Shown here piece after piece: positions 15,046-24,015 of a stretch of 64,000 bases of DNA (the first letter of the stretch is position 1; each line of letters starts with the position of its first letter). Position numbers and translations under genes: made by a program. Where the stretch lies: contig NZ_CP151951.1 of assembly GCF_038592985.1 (NCBI RefSeq), positions 5,539,821 through 5,603,820 on the forward strand, given 5' to 3'. This DNA comes from Paenibacillus sp. FSL R10-2782. Lineage in GTDB: Bacteria; Bacillota; Bacilli; Paenibacillales; Paenibacillaceae. The notes below the pieces were generated by a model. It was given only the letters and a program-made list of their open reading frames with translations, did not search any database and was not told where the DNA came from.

Positions 15046-16389
15046 TCACTTCTTTACCGCCTGAGATTGCTGCGTTTGCGCTGTACTCGACGTTGTCGCT
15101 GTTACGGCCACAGCGTGAATCTCTGCCACAGAACCGTCGCCCAACGTAACACGCCACTCGGGAACGAGCTTTAACCCATCATTGATCAGCTCCGGCTGAT
15201 ATACAGGGGTCAGATCTCTAATCGTTATCCCTTTAGCTACAGCTTCGAGCTGCTTCTTCAAGGTTTCGCCACCCGGAAGCATAACCTTCTTCGAGGATTG
15301 CTCGCCGCCCTTGAGATACAACAGCGAACGATCATAGACGGATGCCGTTTCCTGCTGGATTTCCAACAAAATCGTGCCAAACCGGAAGGATGGCGTATCC
15401 AGTACCGGATAAGATCCGTAATACTGCTGGAATAGCACATTGGTACGGCTCTCGTCGCTGCTTCTCATTTTCAACTGATACGAAGCATCCCAACCGCCAT
15501 GCTGATTCACAAAATCAACCGCCGCCAGTACATCCCTCACCGAACTGCTTCCGCCCGCCCCCGGTGCACTCGGATCGGTATAGCTCATCCAACGCTGCTC
15601 CTGCTTAATTTGCAGACTGCGCTTGCTGTCCGTGTAAATTTGGGAACCGTCCTTCTCCTGAATATTACGCGTAATCCCCGGATCGAAAAACAAATTCCGC
15701 TGCATCTGCTCTGTCGTGAACAACCCGGCATATACCACGGGCTGCACCGTCTCCAGGTTATCTGCCGGAATGTAATACTGATTATCCACCAGCTCGTACA
15801 ACGGGGCATTTTTAGCGAAATTCACATGCTGCCGGATATCCTCCATCGTCATATCAAACTGATTCGCCTCATACACTACATCGCCTCTGGCACTGAAAAA
15901 GAGGGCGTGCGGCTTGGCATTTTTCTCATCTATATAGATCCAGATACGATTAATCGTCTCTCCCTGAAACACAGAATCCGGCGTCAGACGCATAACTCGC
16001 TCCAGTAATGAAACCGGGACACCGCCTGAAAAGGATAATTCCATGCCCTCATTCTCGCTGCGAATCCGCGCCCAATCTGCCGACTGGATACTGCGACGTT
16101 GAAAGCTGTTAAAGCTCCGGCTCTCCAGCCGTGTAAAAATCAAATCGTAGAAAGCAACGCCCGGATAAAAAACGGTATGCTTGTTTTGCCCTTGGTGAAT
16201 TAGCATTTTATCAGGAAACACGAGCTTTTCAATCTTTTTCTCCTGTCCCATACTCTCGGTTTTGACATAGTTCGTCTCCGAGGTAAGTACAGAATCACTG
16301 CCTGGAAGACGGTAAATCAGAAAATAACTCTGTACAAGGCTGGAAGCAACCAGCAAAATAAGCGCCCATGACTTCAAACGTTCCCTCAC
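15046..16389 (-). CDS. walH: WalH (YycH), membrane regulator of WalK
   Basis: Product of 447 residues with a single N-terminal transmembrane helix (SWALILLVASSLVQSYFLIY) and a large extracytoplasmic part with the YycH pattern (WRVTLGDGSVAEIHAVAV near the end). The start codon overlaps the last bases of walK (16386-16389), indicating translational coupling. The C-terminal tail is rich in Thr, Ser and Gln, longer than strictly needed for the fold. Together with WalI it is expected to tune WalK in response to the state of the wall. Confidence 0.92.
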   Translation of the reverse strand: MRERLKSWALILLVASSLVQSYFLIYRLPGSDSVLTSETNYVKTESMGQEKKIEKLVFPDKMLIHQGQNKHTVFYPGVAFYDLIFTRLESRSFNSFQRRSIQSADWARIRSENEGMELSFSGGVPVSLLERVMRLTPDSVFQGETINRIWIYIDEKNAKPHALFFSARGDVVYEANQFDMTMEDIRQHVNFAKNAPLYELVDNQYYIPADNLETVQPVVYAGLFTTEQMQRNLFFDPGITRNIQEKDGSQIYTDSKRSLQIKQEQRWMSYTDPSAPGAGGSSSVRDVLAAVDFVNQHGGWDASYQLKMRSSDESRTNVLFQQYYGSYPVLDTPSFRFGTILLEIQQETASVYDRSLLYLKGGEQSSKKVMLPGGETLKKQLEAVAKGITIRDLTPVYQPELINDGLKLVPEWRVTLGDGSVAEIHAVAVTATTSSTAQTQQSQAVKK

Positions 16390-18215
16390 TGTGCTTCCCT
16401 CCCTTCACCCAACATGGGGAGCGTAAAGGTCGTGCAGGTCCCTTGACCATATTCTGACTCCAGAAAAATCTGGCCTCCATGCGCCTTTACAATTTCCCGG
16501 GCAATCGACAGCCCTAGTCCCGTACCGCCCATATTACGCGATCTGGCCTTGTCCACACGGTAAAACCGTTCAAAAATTCGCTCCAAATCCTTTTTGGGAA
16601 TCCCTATCCCGGTATCCTGTACCGAAATAGACAGCATTCCCTCACTATTGCGGCGAGCTTCAATCCGAATACTTCCACCCTCCGGTGTATATTTCAAAGC
16701 ATTGGACATCAGATTGTCCAACACCTGCTCAATTTGATCCCGGTCAATCACGACCTTGCCGATCCCCTGCTCCACGAACATTCCAGACCGGATATGCTTT
16801 TGCTTCATTTGAAAAGAAAACCGATCTGCGACTTCGTCCAGCATTTCCATTACATCCGCAGGCTGCATCCGCAAGGGCGCTTCATTGGAATCCAGCCGCG
16901 ACAGATGCAGCAAATCCGTGACTAACCGGATCATACGCTCCGTCTCGTTGCGGATCACACCTACGAAACGCTCCGCGAGCTGCGGTTCACCCATTGCCCC
17001 GTCATCCAGCGCTTCGGCATAGCTGCGGATCGTCGTCAATGGGGTGCGCAGCTCATGCGATACATTCGCTACGAACTCCCGGCGTGTCGTCTCCATCTCC
17101 TCCTGCTCCGTCACGTCCTGAAGCACGGCAATCGTCCCCGTAATGCCAAATTCCCGCCGATGAATCGGCGTGAATGTCACGCGGATGACGATCGGCTCGT
17201 CCTGACCCGCAGGCTCCAGCTGCAGCAGCGTGGAGGCCGAAGAGCCGCTGTACAGGGCCTCCGTTTCCTCCGGGTCGATACCGAGCAGCACCGCGATATG
17301 TCTGCCGGTCATTTCGTTCTCGTTCACGCCCAGCATGGCGCTGGCCCGACGGTTAACCAGAATGACCCGGCCATGATCATCTGTAGCGACCACACCGTCG
17401 CTCATATTGGTCAAGATGGAGGAGAGCTTCTCCTTCTCCTCTTCATTTTGCGACAGCGCCTCACGCAAGCGGCCTGTCATATAGTTAAAGGCCACGCTGA
17501 GCCTGCCAATCTCATCATCACCAAACACTGGCATCTGCTGATCGAATTTGCCCTCGGCAACCTCTGTCGCATGACGCGTCATCACCTTGATCGGGTGCGT
17601 AATCGTATGCGCCAGCACCACGCCCAGCACAGCTGTCAACGCCAGCGCAATCAGCATGCCTGAAAGAAACACATTGTTAATGCGCTTCATCGTATCGTAC
17701 AGCTCCGTCATCGAGGCGGCGATATACACCGCACCGACAATTTTGCCCTGGCTGATGACTGGCTTGGCGACGACCTTCTTGCGGATATTATCCTCGTCCA
17801 CCATGTATTCCTCATTGTCACGGATACCCTGGAGTGCACGGCTGACCACCGTCTGCGTATTTTTGCGTCCGACATAATCGGCGTGTGAGCCTTGAGAAGT
17901 AATCAGCACCTTGCCGCTGGCATCCAATACCTGAATTTCTGCGCCGCTAAAATCAAACAGATTATTCACACGTGCGCGCAGACTTTCCACGCTGTCTTCC
18001 TCCATTTTACCGTCACTGCCGTTCAGATCCTGCTCTGCCAGCACGGACAGCATTTCCGCCCGCGCCTGCAAGTCCTGTGTAAAGTTGCTCGTCAAAGAGT
18101 TCTTCATGGAGCTGACAAAATAGACCCCGATCAGCTGCATCGCCACTAAAATCAACAGCACATAAATAATGATCAGCTTCGCATGAATCGTACGAAAGAA
18201 AGACAGCCATCTCAT
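16386..18215 (-). CDS. walK: WalK sensor histidine kinase
   Basis: Product of 609 residues with the complete WalK layout: a TM helix at about 13-33, an extracytoplasmic Cache-like domain, a second TM near 180-205, HAMP ([22 protein letters not shown]), PAS ([24 protein letters not shown]), the phosphoacceptor His in [17 protein letters not shown], and HATPase with N, G1 and G2 boxes ([34 protein letters not shown]). It phosphorylates WalR and controls autolysin and wall metabolism genes. It overlaps walR by four bases, and walH overlaps its own end. Confidence 0.97.
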   Translation of the reverse strand: MRWLSFFRTIHAKLIIIYVLLILVAMQLIGVYFVSSMKNSLTSNFTQDLQARAEMLSVLAEQDLNGSDGKMEEDSVESLRARVNNLFDFSGAEIQVLDASGKVLITSQGSHADYVGRKNTQTVVSRALQGIRDNEEYMVDEDNIRKKVVAKPVISQGKIVGAVYIAASMTELYDTMKRINNVFLSGMLIALALTAVLGVVLAHTITHPIKVMTRHATEVAEGKFDQQMPVFGDDEIGRLSVAFNYMTGRLREALSQNEEEKEKLSSILTNMSDGVVATDDHGRVILVNRRASAMLGVNENEMTGRHIAVLLGIDPEETEALYSGSSASTLLQLEPAGQDEPIVIRVTFTPIHRREFGITGTIAVLQDVTEQEEMETTRREFVANVSHELRTPLTTIRSYAEALDDGAMGEPQLAERFVGVIRNETERMIRLVTDLLHLSRLDSNEAPLRMQPADVMEMLDEVADRFSFQMKQKHIRSGMFVEQGIGKVVIDRDQIEQVLDNLMSNALKYTPEGGSIRIEARRNSEGMLSISVQDTGIGIPKKDLERIFERFYRVDKARSRNMGGTGLGLSIAREIVKAHGGQIFLESEYGQGTCTTFTLPMLGEGREAQ

Positions 18216-18943
18216 GCCCGCAGGCCACCTTTGCCCCCGCTAATAATGTATCCGAGTCCACGGCGCGTCAGGATCGTCTCCGGCTTGCTCGGGTTTTCCT
18301 CAATCTTCTCGCGCAGCCGCCGGATCGTCACATCCACCGTCCGCACATCCCCATAGTATTCGAAGCCCCACACCGCCTGGAGCAAATGCTCCCTTGTCAT
18401 GACCTTTCCGGCATTTTTAGCCATATAATACAGAAGCTCATACTCCCGATGCGTCAGATCGAGCGGTGTACCGTTTTTGTAAGCTGTATACATATCCGTA
18501 TCAAAAAAGAGGTCCGCCACGCGCAGCCCCTGCTTCTCTTCCTGCGAGCGGCTTTCCGACGTGCCTGCCCCGCCGCGCTGCTGTCTGCGCATCTGTGCCT
18601 TCACCCGCGCCAGCAATTCCCGTGTGCTGAACGGCTTTGTCACATAATCATCTGCGCCCAGCTCCAACCCCAGCACCTTGTCGATTTCCCCGTCCTTGGC
18701 GGTCAGCATAATAATCGGCGTCTGGAGCTGATGCCCGCGCACCTCGCGGCACACATCCATGCCATCCATCCCCGGCAGCATCAGGTCCAGCAAGATTAGG
18801 TCAGGCTGCTGCTTGACCGCGATATCCACCGCGCTGATTCCATCGAAGGCGCAAATCACCTGATAGCCCTCTTTTTCCAAATTAAATTTCAAAATATCAG
18901 CGATAGGCTGTTCATCATCCACCACCAGAATCGTTCCCTGCAT
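18212..18943 (-). CDS. walR: WalR response regulator
   Basis: Product of 243 residues. The receiver domain carries acidic residues D9-D10, phosphoacceptor D53 in [13 protein letters not shown], Thr in IIMLTAK and Lys in [11 protein letters not shown]. The C-terminal OmpR-type winged helix ([31 protein letters not shown], then [16 protein letters not shown] and RRGLGYII) binds direct repeats TGTWAH-N5-TGTWAH. A linker of about 15 residues ([18 protein letters not shown]) is longer than in Bacillus subtilis. It is the first gene of the operon. A matching WalR box is present upstream of the neighbouring M23 endopeptidase gene. Confidence 0.97.
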   Translation of the reverse strand: MQGTILVVDDEQPIADILKFNLEKEGYQVICAFDGISAVDIAVKQQPDLILLDLMLPGMDGMDVCREVRGHQLQTPIIMLTAKDGEIDKVLGLELGADDYVTKPFSTRELLARVKAQMRRQQRGGAGTSESRSQEEKQGLRVADLFFDTDMYTAYKNGTPLDLTHREYELLYYMAKNAGKVMTREHLLQAVWGFEYYGDVRTVDVTIRRLREKIEENPSKPETILTRRGLGYIISGGKGGLRA

Positions 18944-19072
18944 ACAGCGCTCACCTCTTCCTACGGATCATGTTATATATTAACTTTCGTTTGTCAGTGT
19001 CCATAAGCTGCTTATTCTATTCTACCATACCCACACGCCATTCCATTACTTGTCCAGCCCCTTTTTCTTGCA

Positions 19073-19126
19073 CAAAAAAAGCCATGCCTGCACCTACTGT
19101 TAAGCATGCAGAAAAACATGGCCTTC
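19073..19126 (-). terminator. Intrinsic terminator of the M23 endopeptidase gene
   Basis: GCCATG and CATGGC form the outer stem and CTGCA/TGCAG the inner stem, followed on the minus strand by a run of eight T. It lies between the M23 stop codon and the walR promoter. Confidence 0.75.
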
Positions 19127-19170
19127 CCCGTATCCTCATGAATCATCATCCAGCGTTATAAACGATCCAT

Positions 19171-20694
19171 CTATCTTAAATACGTCATTGGATTGCGTGG
19201 CGTATTGTCTTTACGAATTTCAAAATGCAGATGTGTTCCTGTCGAGCGTCCTGTGTTCCCCATAACTCCGATCGACTCGCCTTGCTGAACCACCTGTCCC
19301 ACATGAACGCCAATGCTGCTCAAATGCCCGTATACTGTCTGGTAGCCATTACCATGGTCAATCATAATGACATTGCCGTAGCCATTCTGCTGACCTGCAA
19401 ATGTAACTACACCTTCATCCGATGCGTGGATGTCAGGACTGCCGACCAAATCGACACCCTCATGCATACGTCCCCAGCGTGCGCCAAAGCTGCTCGACAT
19501 CGCTGCGCCGGACACCGGCCAAGCGAACTCTCCCGATCCTTCGCCTACGACCTTTGTTCCTTTCAACACCACCTCGGAAACAGACGGCTGCAACACCTTT
19601 TGACCGAGCCATTCCTCTCGCACGACCTCGCCGTTCTCCTTGGTCAGACGGTAATCCATTTCCTTCAAGCCTGCTTGTCCCGGTCTGACAACCTTGGTGA
19701 CTCCTGCTTTCAGTTCGTCACTTTGGCGAACCTCAATCTCAGGCTCAATAGCAATCTGCTCAACGACCTTCTCCACTGTTTGCACCGTAACCGGAGCCTT
19801 TGGAGCGGTAAGCTTCAATTCATCTCCAATTTGCAGATACAGCTCACGCGATCCGGGGTTGTTCTGCTTAATCTCCCAAGCGGTCATATTAAATTTATTC
19901 GCAATCGACGACAAGGAATCGCCCTCCTGTACCGTATACGTTACAGGTGCCTCACGCGCCTCGGTCAGCGCTTTAACCGCTTCTGCCTCGGTCAGCACCT
20001 TGTTCGGGTCTGCTTTTACAGGCTCATATGCAATTTTCTCACGAATAGTGGCAGACTCCAGCCATGCTTTAGAGGCTTTGCTACTGGCATTTGCATGACT
20101 ACTGCCCACGGATGTTTTGCGAACCAGTCCCTTGATGCCTGTAGCCGTGCCCTCACCCGCAGGTGTGTATTTCTTCTGCACTTGCTTCAAAGCAGCCTGT
20201 GCAGTCGCTTTATCCTTTACAATACCGACCGTCTGGCCGTTGACCTTCACTTCTACGCCTTTGGCATACGCGGTCAGCATGCCATCCAGCTTCTTCAGTG
20301 TTGCTCCGCTGTCGATATCCACTTTATACGCCTTTTCAATACCTGTCGTTACTGCGCTCGTATTGAGCACCATGTCCACACCGGGATACTTGTCCTTATA
20401 TTGCTTGCTCTTCGTTGCATACAGTTGATTTAGCTGTTGCTCATTGAGGATGCTTCCGACCTCCACACCCTTTACATACACTTTATAATAAGGAACCGTA
20501 TTCGCCCCGACATATTGATTTCCAGCAAAAATAAGACTGCCTGCAATCACCACACCGCCCGCAGTCCAACTCAACCACTTTCTGCGCCCGCTCAACCACA
20601 TTGCTATTTTTCCTGCTGCTCCAGCAGGCTTGTCTTCAGCGCTTGAATCTTCATTCCTGCTCTCTGATGAATGCTTTCCCTTCAAAACCTCCAT
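19171..20694 (-). CDS. LysM-G5-M23 peptidoglycan endopeptidase
   Basis: Product of 507 residues. A basic cytoplasmic N-terminus of about 38 residues precedes a membrane anchor (WLSWTAGGVVIAGSLIFAGN). A LysM domain (YTVQEGDSLSSIANKFNMTAWEIKQ), a G5 domain (EIEVRQSDELKAGVTKVVRPGQAG) and a C-terminal M23 peptidase follow. The M23 zinc ligands are visible in MHEGVDLVG and THLHFEI, with YGHLSS between. It would hydrolyse cross-bridges at the wall surface. A WalR box lies 175 bases upstream and the walRK operon is next door, so WalR control is likely. Confidence 0.93.
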   Translation of the reverse strand: MEVLKGKHSSESRNEDSSAEDKPAGAAGKIAMWLSGRRKWLSWTAGGVVIAGSLIFAGNQYVGANTVPYYKVYVKGVEVGSILNEQQLNQLYATKSKQYKDKYPGVDMVLNTSAVTTGIEKAYKVDIDSGATLKKLDGMLTAYAKGVEVKVNGQTVGIVKDKATAQAALKQVQKKYTPAGEGTATGIKGLVRKTSVGSSHANASSKASKAWLESATIREKIAYEPVKADPNKVLTEAEAVKALTEAREAPVTYTVQEGDSLSSIANKFNMTAWEIKQNNPGSRELYLQIGDELKLTAPKAPVTVQTVEKVVEQIAIEPEIEVRQSDELKAGVTKVVRPGQAGLKEMDYRLTKENGEVVREEWLGQKVLQPSVSEVVLKGTKVVGEGSGEFAWPVSGAAMSSSFGARWGRMHEGVDLVGSPDIHASDEGVVTFAGQQNGYGNVIMIDHGNGYQTVYGHLSSIGVHVGQVVQQGESIGVMGNTGRSTGTHLHFEIRKDNTPRNPMTYLR

Positions 20695-20821
20695 GATTCT
20701 CTCCTTTTCAGCATATCTTATCTCTATATAAATGCGTTCGTTATTGGTTTTTCCCGCTATGAATCCAGCCTGTATTTACAAGTATCTATGATATTAGTCG
20801 CTATCTAGCATTGCATAGTTG

Positions 20822-20854
20822 CGTAAAAGGTTTCAAAATTTTAACCTTTTCACG
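20822..20854. promoter_or_regulatory. Inverted repeat in the M23 upstream region
   Basis: CGTAAAAGGTT (20822-20832) pairs with AACCTTTTCACG (20843-20854) with a single bulged base, giving 11 pairs around a 10-base AT loop. It lies between the WalR box and the start codon. It could be a second operator or a leader hairpin; no riboswitch class is recognised. Confidence 0.4.
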
Positions 20855-20867
20855 ACACTGTCTTACT

Positions 20868-20884
20868 TTAACATAGCTTTTACA
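20868..20884 (-). promoter_or_regulatory. WalR box upstream of the M23 endopeptidase gene
   Basis: The minus strand reads TGTAAA-AGCTA-TGTTAA, a perfect match to the WalR direct-repeat consensus TGTWAH-N5-TGTWAH. It lies about 175 bases upstream of a wall endopeptidase gene and next to the walRK operon. Confidence 0.7.
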
Positions 20885-20920
20885 AAGAATTCAACTCCAC
20901 CCCAATTCCTTCCTGACACG

Positions 20921-20947
20921 CAAAAAAATCCGCGCCCGGCGCGGATT
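20921..20947 (-). terminator. Intrinsic terminator after the 20995 gene
   Basis: AATCCGCGCC pairs with GGCGCGGATT across a minimal loop, followed on the minus strand by seven T. It lies 48 bases after the stop codon of the neighbouring membrane protein gene. Confidence 0.9.
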
Positions 20948-20994
20948 CCAATGTCCTGTTGTGAGCATGAGCATTACCCATAGTCGAATCGTTA

Positions 20995-21660
20995 CTATTT
21001 AAGCATACCCATCAGCTTGTTATACTCTTCTTTCGTTAGATACTTCGCAAGCACCTGCTGGATATCCTGCAGCTCCTGCTCGGTCAGGCCGCCTTCCATC
21101 GCGGCAGATATTTTTTGCATTTCCTCCGGTGGCAATTTATTCATCAGTATCGCAAAAATCTCCTGCTTCTGCCCGGCGGGTAAGCTGTTCTTTTTTTTCG
21201 TCAAATGGTCAGGCGTAATGACCAGGTCATGACCTTCAATACTTGTTTCAGGTGTAGCTGCACCTTCTGCCTGTTGCCGTGACACGCCGCCCGTTGCACC
21301 AGCCGAAGAAGAACCACCCTCCTGCGGGGTTTTCCCATTCGTTGCCCCACTGGTTCCCGTGCCTCTCCCACTCTCATCTAAGCCCTGTCCCATAACGGAT
21401 AAAGCATCATCAGGCGGTGTTACACTTTCCGAACTACCGCCCGTAGCTTTGTTTTTTCCTGTATCAGTACTTTTATCGGTGCCAGAGCTTCCGTTCAACC
21501 AGCCCAGTCCCCATATCGGCTGATGATCCAACTGAATGTTAAACTGCCGCAGCAGCGATTGAACATAGGCATTCACAACCACGCCTGTTACCGCCAGTGT
21601 TAAAGCGCTGACCAGCACCACCGTCATTCCTTTCTTAAGTAGCCATCCAAGCCACCTCAT
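20995..21660 (-). CDS. Membrane-anchored hypothetical protein with low-complexity linker
   Basis: Product of 221 residues from the ATG at 21660, which has AAGGAGGG eight bases upstream. One N-terminal transmembrane segment (MTVVLVSALTLAVTGVVVNAYV) precedes a Gly/Ser/Thr-rich linker of about 95 residues, then a helical C-terminus (ILMNKLPPEEMQKISAAMEGGLTEQELQDIQQVLAKYLTKEEYNKLMGMLK). That repeated LPPEEMQKI / LTEQELQDI / LTKEEYNKL pattern looks like a small helical bundle outside the membrane. Such proteins recur near M23/wal genes in Paenibacillus but have no assigned role. It is monocistronic between two terminators or promoters. Confidence 0.7.
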   Translation of the reverse strand: MRWLGWLLKKGMTVVLVSALTLAVTGVVVNAYVQSLLRQFNIQLDHQPIWGLGWLNGSSGTDKSTDTGKNKATGGSSESVTPPDDALSVMGQGLDESGRGTGTSGATNGKTPQEGGSSSAGATGGVSRQQAEGAATPETSIEGHDLVITPDHLTKKKNSLPAGQKQEIFAILMNKLPPEEMQKISAAMEGGLTEQELQDIQQVLAKYLTKEEYNKLMGMLK

Positions 21661-21803
21661 ATCCCATTCCCTCCTTATACGCATCTTGCCATGTGTACAT
21701 CATGAAGTGCATATAGATCAGTATTGACGAGATATGACGATTTTTAACCCTTGGAATATGTAAAACTAGCACGATTGGATAGTAGATGTAATTCTTACAT
21801 GAA

Positions 21804-22520
21804 TCAGCGTGTACGGCGCACCCAGAAATGGAAAATGTCGCTGCGGACATAATCCAGCGAATACAACACCTGTCTGTTCAGCTCATCATAATGAAGCTGC
21901 TTGAGCAGTAACACGGTAGCCTGCGGCTGCTTCAACAGACGCGTCATATGGGCATCGTCATGATTCGGGACAGTAAGCTCCGAATACGCGCCAACAATTC
22001 GTACCCCGGCTTTAAGTTCCAGGCTTTGGAAAAGCGAACCTGAAAAAGACCCGCCGTCCAAAATCGAACCTGCTAATGTCTCCGGCATCCAATTGATAGA
22101 ATGTGCTACCGCTTCTCCATCGGCTGTGCGAGTCCGCTCCAGAACGATCATAGGCTCATTCTCGGAAAACCTCATTCGTTCGGCAATATCAGGGGGACAT
22201 ACCGTCATCCTCTTGATAGATTCCAACTGCTCATCCTCCCTCAACCCTGCCGAACGGATCATGTCCCCGATGCTGTACAGGCGGTCCAGCGAGCTTGGAA
22301 TGCTTGGCAGCGGGCAAGTAGCGAACGTACCACTCCCGTGCTTCACCAGCAGCTTGCCCTCCGATTCCAGTTGACGAATAGCTCCCCGTAGTGTCGTACG
22401 CGAGACACGGAAGGATTGGGAAAGTGCAGCTTCCGAAGGCAGCCGATCTCCAGGGCCAATCTGGTTAGCCTCTATATATTCTTCTATAAGCTGCTTAATG
22501 TTCTCCTGTTTTGTTGACAC
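21804..22520 (-). CDS. GntR-family regulator with UTRA effector domain
   Basis: Product of 238 residues. The N-terminal winged helix (IKQLIEEYIEANQIGPGDRLPSEAALSQSFRVSRTTLRGAIRQLESEGKLLVKHGSGTFA) is typical GntR of the HutC/FadR type. The C-terminal 150 residues fit the UTRA ligand-binding fold (PMIVLERTRTADGEAVAHSINWMPE). It is the last gene of the minus-strand ABC/PHP cluster. A GTCTAGAC-core palindrome at the cluster promoter (29594-29607) matches the operator style of UTRA regulators such as NagR/YvoA and PhnF, so it probably represses its own cluster. The ligand is unknown. Confidence 0.9.
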   Translation of the reverse strand: MSTKQENIKQLIEEYIEANQIGPGDRLPSEAALSQSFRVSRTTLRGAIRQLESEGKLLVKHGSGTFATCPLPSIPSSLDRLYSIGDMIRSAGLREDEQLESIKRMTVCPPDIAERMRFSENEPMIVLERTRTADGEAVAHSINWMPETLAGSILDGGSFSGSLFQSLELKAGVRIVGAYSELTVPNHDDAHMTRLLKQPQATVLLLKQLHYDELNRQVLYSLDYVRSDIFHFWVRRTR

Positions 22521-22547
22521 CGTCCGAAGCCCAGCCTTTCTATTGTA

Positions 22548-23555
22548 TTAAGCCATATAAATCGGATTCGTAAAAGCAATCATCATCACACAGTCCTCCA
22601 TGCAGCCATAAAGCTCGGCCCGTAACCAGCCTTTTCCTGCGGGATCTTGTAATGATAGCGTATATTCACCTGATTGAGCAGGGATCTGAGTCTCAGAGCA
22701 TACTCCATGACTACTTGTCAGCAAAAGGCGAAGGTTCTGAGGCTCAAGGGTGTAATGGGCTGCTCTCGTTTCCACATCCAATTGAACCGTCACAGACAGT
22801 GAATCCTCCACAGACAGCTCTACACATTCACCGATGTGATATCGCTTATCACTACCCTTAACCTGTGCCGACATCGTCAGTAACGGTCCCATCGTAACCG
22901 ACACCGAACCGAGGCGGATCGCCTCAACTGCCCGGTTAACTAAGCTCTCCTGCTCTTCTGCTTCACCATGAACACCCAGATACGTGACAGCCGGAAGCGC
23001 ATCATCCCGTTTGGATACATGCCAGTCCCGACCGCTTACCGCCGTGATGCGATACCCCTGATTCAATAAATCCGTCCACATGGCGAACGCCCGCTGGCTA
23101 TCCCGCTTAATAGACGGCATAAGTGTTGACCAGACCTCAATATAATCGACCTCATGCCAGTCCTGGATGGTATACTCCCAAAAGCACCCCGTACAGATCG
23201 GGCTTCCGATCCTGAATGGATGGGCAAGTCCTGCAATGCCTCCCTGCTCATGCACTTGCCGGATTCCCTCATGAATGTCATCCGGCCCCAGCACTCGCCA
23301 GTCAATAAACCGGTCTACCCCCAGCGTCAGCATATGCCCGTAAAAAGTCGTCCACTCCATCCCTGAAATGATCGGGACACCGAACTGCTGCTCGACCCGG
23401 TCCTGATCTACAAGTGCCGACTGCGTGTTGTGATCCGTCATAGCGATGCATTCCAGCCCGAGGTCCGCTGCGCTTTGGGCAAGCTCCTCCAGCGTTTGCT
23501 TTCCGTCGCTGTGAAGCGTATGGGTGTGAAGCTCAGACGGAATCCATTTAAGCAT
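22548..23555 (-). CDS. PHP-domain (CehA/McbA-type) metallo-hydrolase
   Basis: Product of 335 residues from the ATG at 23555, which has GGGGGAGG upstream and overlaps the preceding gene by 8 bases. The PHP metal-binding motifs are clear: SELHTHTLHSDG at residue 7 onward, IAMTDHNTQ near 38, GLAHPFRIGSP and AVSGRDWHV. PHP enzymes with this CehA/McbA layout hydrolyse phosphoesters or carbamates using a metal cluster. The C-terminal 90 residues look like a beta-sandwich. With a neighbouring ABC importer this suggests uptake and hydrolysis of one compound; the substrate is not determinable here. Confidence 0.88.
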   Translation of the reverse strand: MLKWIPSELHTHTLHSDGKQTLEELAQSAADLGLECIAMTDHNTQSALVDQDRVEQQFGVPIISGMEWTTFYGHMLTLGVDRFIDWRVLGPDDIHEGIRQVHEQGGIAGLAHPFRIGSPICTGCFWEYTIQDWHEVDYIEVWSTLMPSIKRDSQRAFAMWTDLLNQGYRITAVSGRDWHVSKRDDALPAVTYLGVHGEAEEQESLVNRAVEAIRLGSVSVTMGPLLTMSAQVKGSDKRYHIGECVELSVEDSLSVTVQLDVETRAAHYTLEPQNLRLLLTSSHGVCSETQIPAQSGEYTLSLQDPAGKGWLRAELYGCMEDCVMMIAFTNPIYMA

Positions 23556-24015
23556 ATATGGCTTCCTCCCCCAATACGTGAATTTGGTAAACAAGCGTCT
23601 CGGTCACAACGGCATGCAGACTGACGGTAATCCGCCACATGCCCGCCGGATTATCTCCTGCGAGGAATCCCGGCGAAGCCCCAGGCGAACCGAGCCAATG
23701 CTCCTGTTGCATCTCGGGACGATGTGCATTTCCCCGGTGGCGGAGAGGGTCATCGACAGACAGCGTCAATAAATTTTGCAGTGGCATATACTTCTTCCAC
23801 AGATCTGATGAATGTCCCGGTTCGTCGTATCCGTATTTGCTGATGCTTTCCTCAATAATCTCTCGCGCTTGCTCCTGATCCTCCAATAACTTGGGGGTGT
23901 AAGAGAAGTGAATACGGATCGTGTCAGTCGGCTGCGGGATGTGAAAAGAGTACGTAATATGGCTCTGGGTACAGGTTCTATCGACCGTTCCTTCCACATA
24001 CAGGAGCCTGCTCAT
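23548..24015 (-). CDS. Uncharacterised protein linked to the PHP hydrolase
   Basis: Product of 155 residues; I recognise no characterised family. It begins MSRLLYVEGTVDRTC and is mainly beta-strand in character (HITYSFHIPQPTDTIRIHFSYTPKLL; MWRITVSLHAVVTETLVYQIHVLG). It could be an accessory beta-sandwich or a propeptide-like domain that in some genomes precedes PHP hydrolases. It overlaps the gene before it by four bases (24012-24015) and the PHP gene by eight, so the three are translationally coupled and likely function together. Confidence 0.7.
   Translation of the reverse strand: MSRLLYVEGTVDRTCTQSHITYSFHIPQPTDTIRIHFSYTPKLLEDQEQAREIIEESISKYGYDEPGHSSDLWKKYMPLQNLLTLSVDDPLRHRGNAHRPEMQQEHWLGSPGASPGFLAGDNPAGMWRITVSLHAVVTETLVYQIHVLGEEAIYA

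Noticed and set aside
20695..20994. A c-di-AMP (ydaO) riboswitch upstream of the M23 gene, as is common for wall hydrolases
   Set aside because: I could not find the conserved ydaO motifs; only an inverted repeat and a WalR box are visible.
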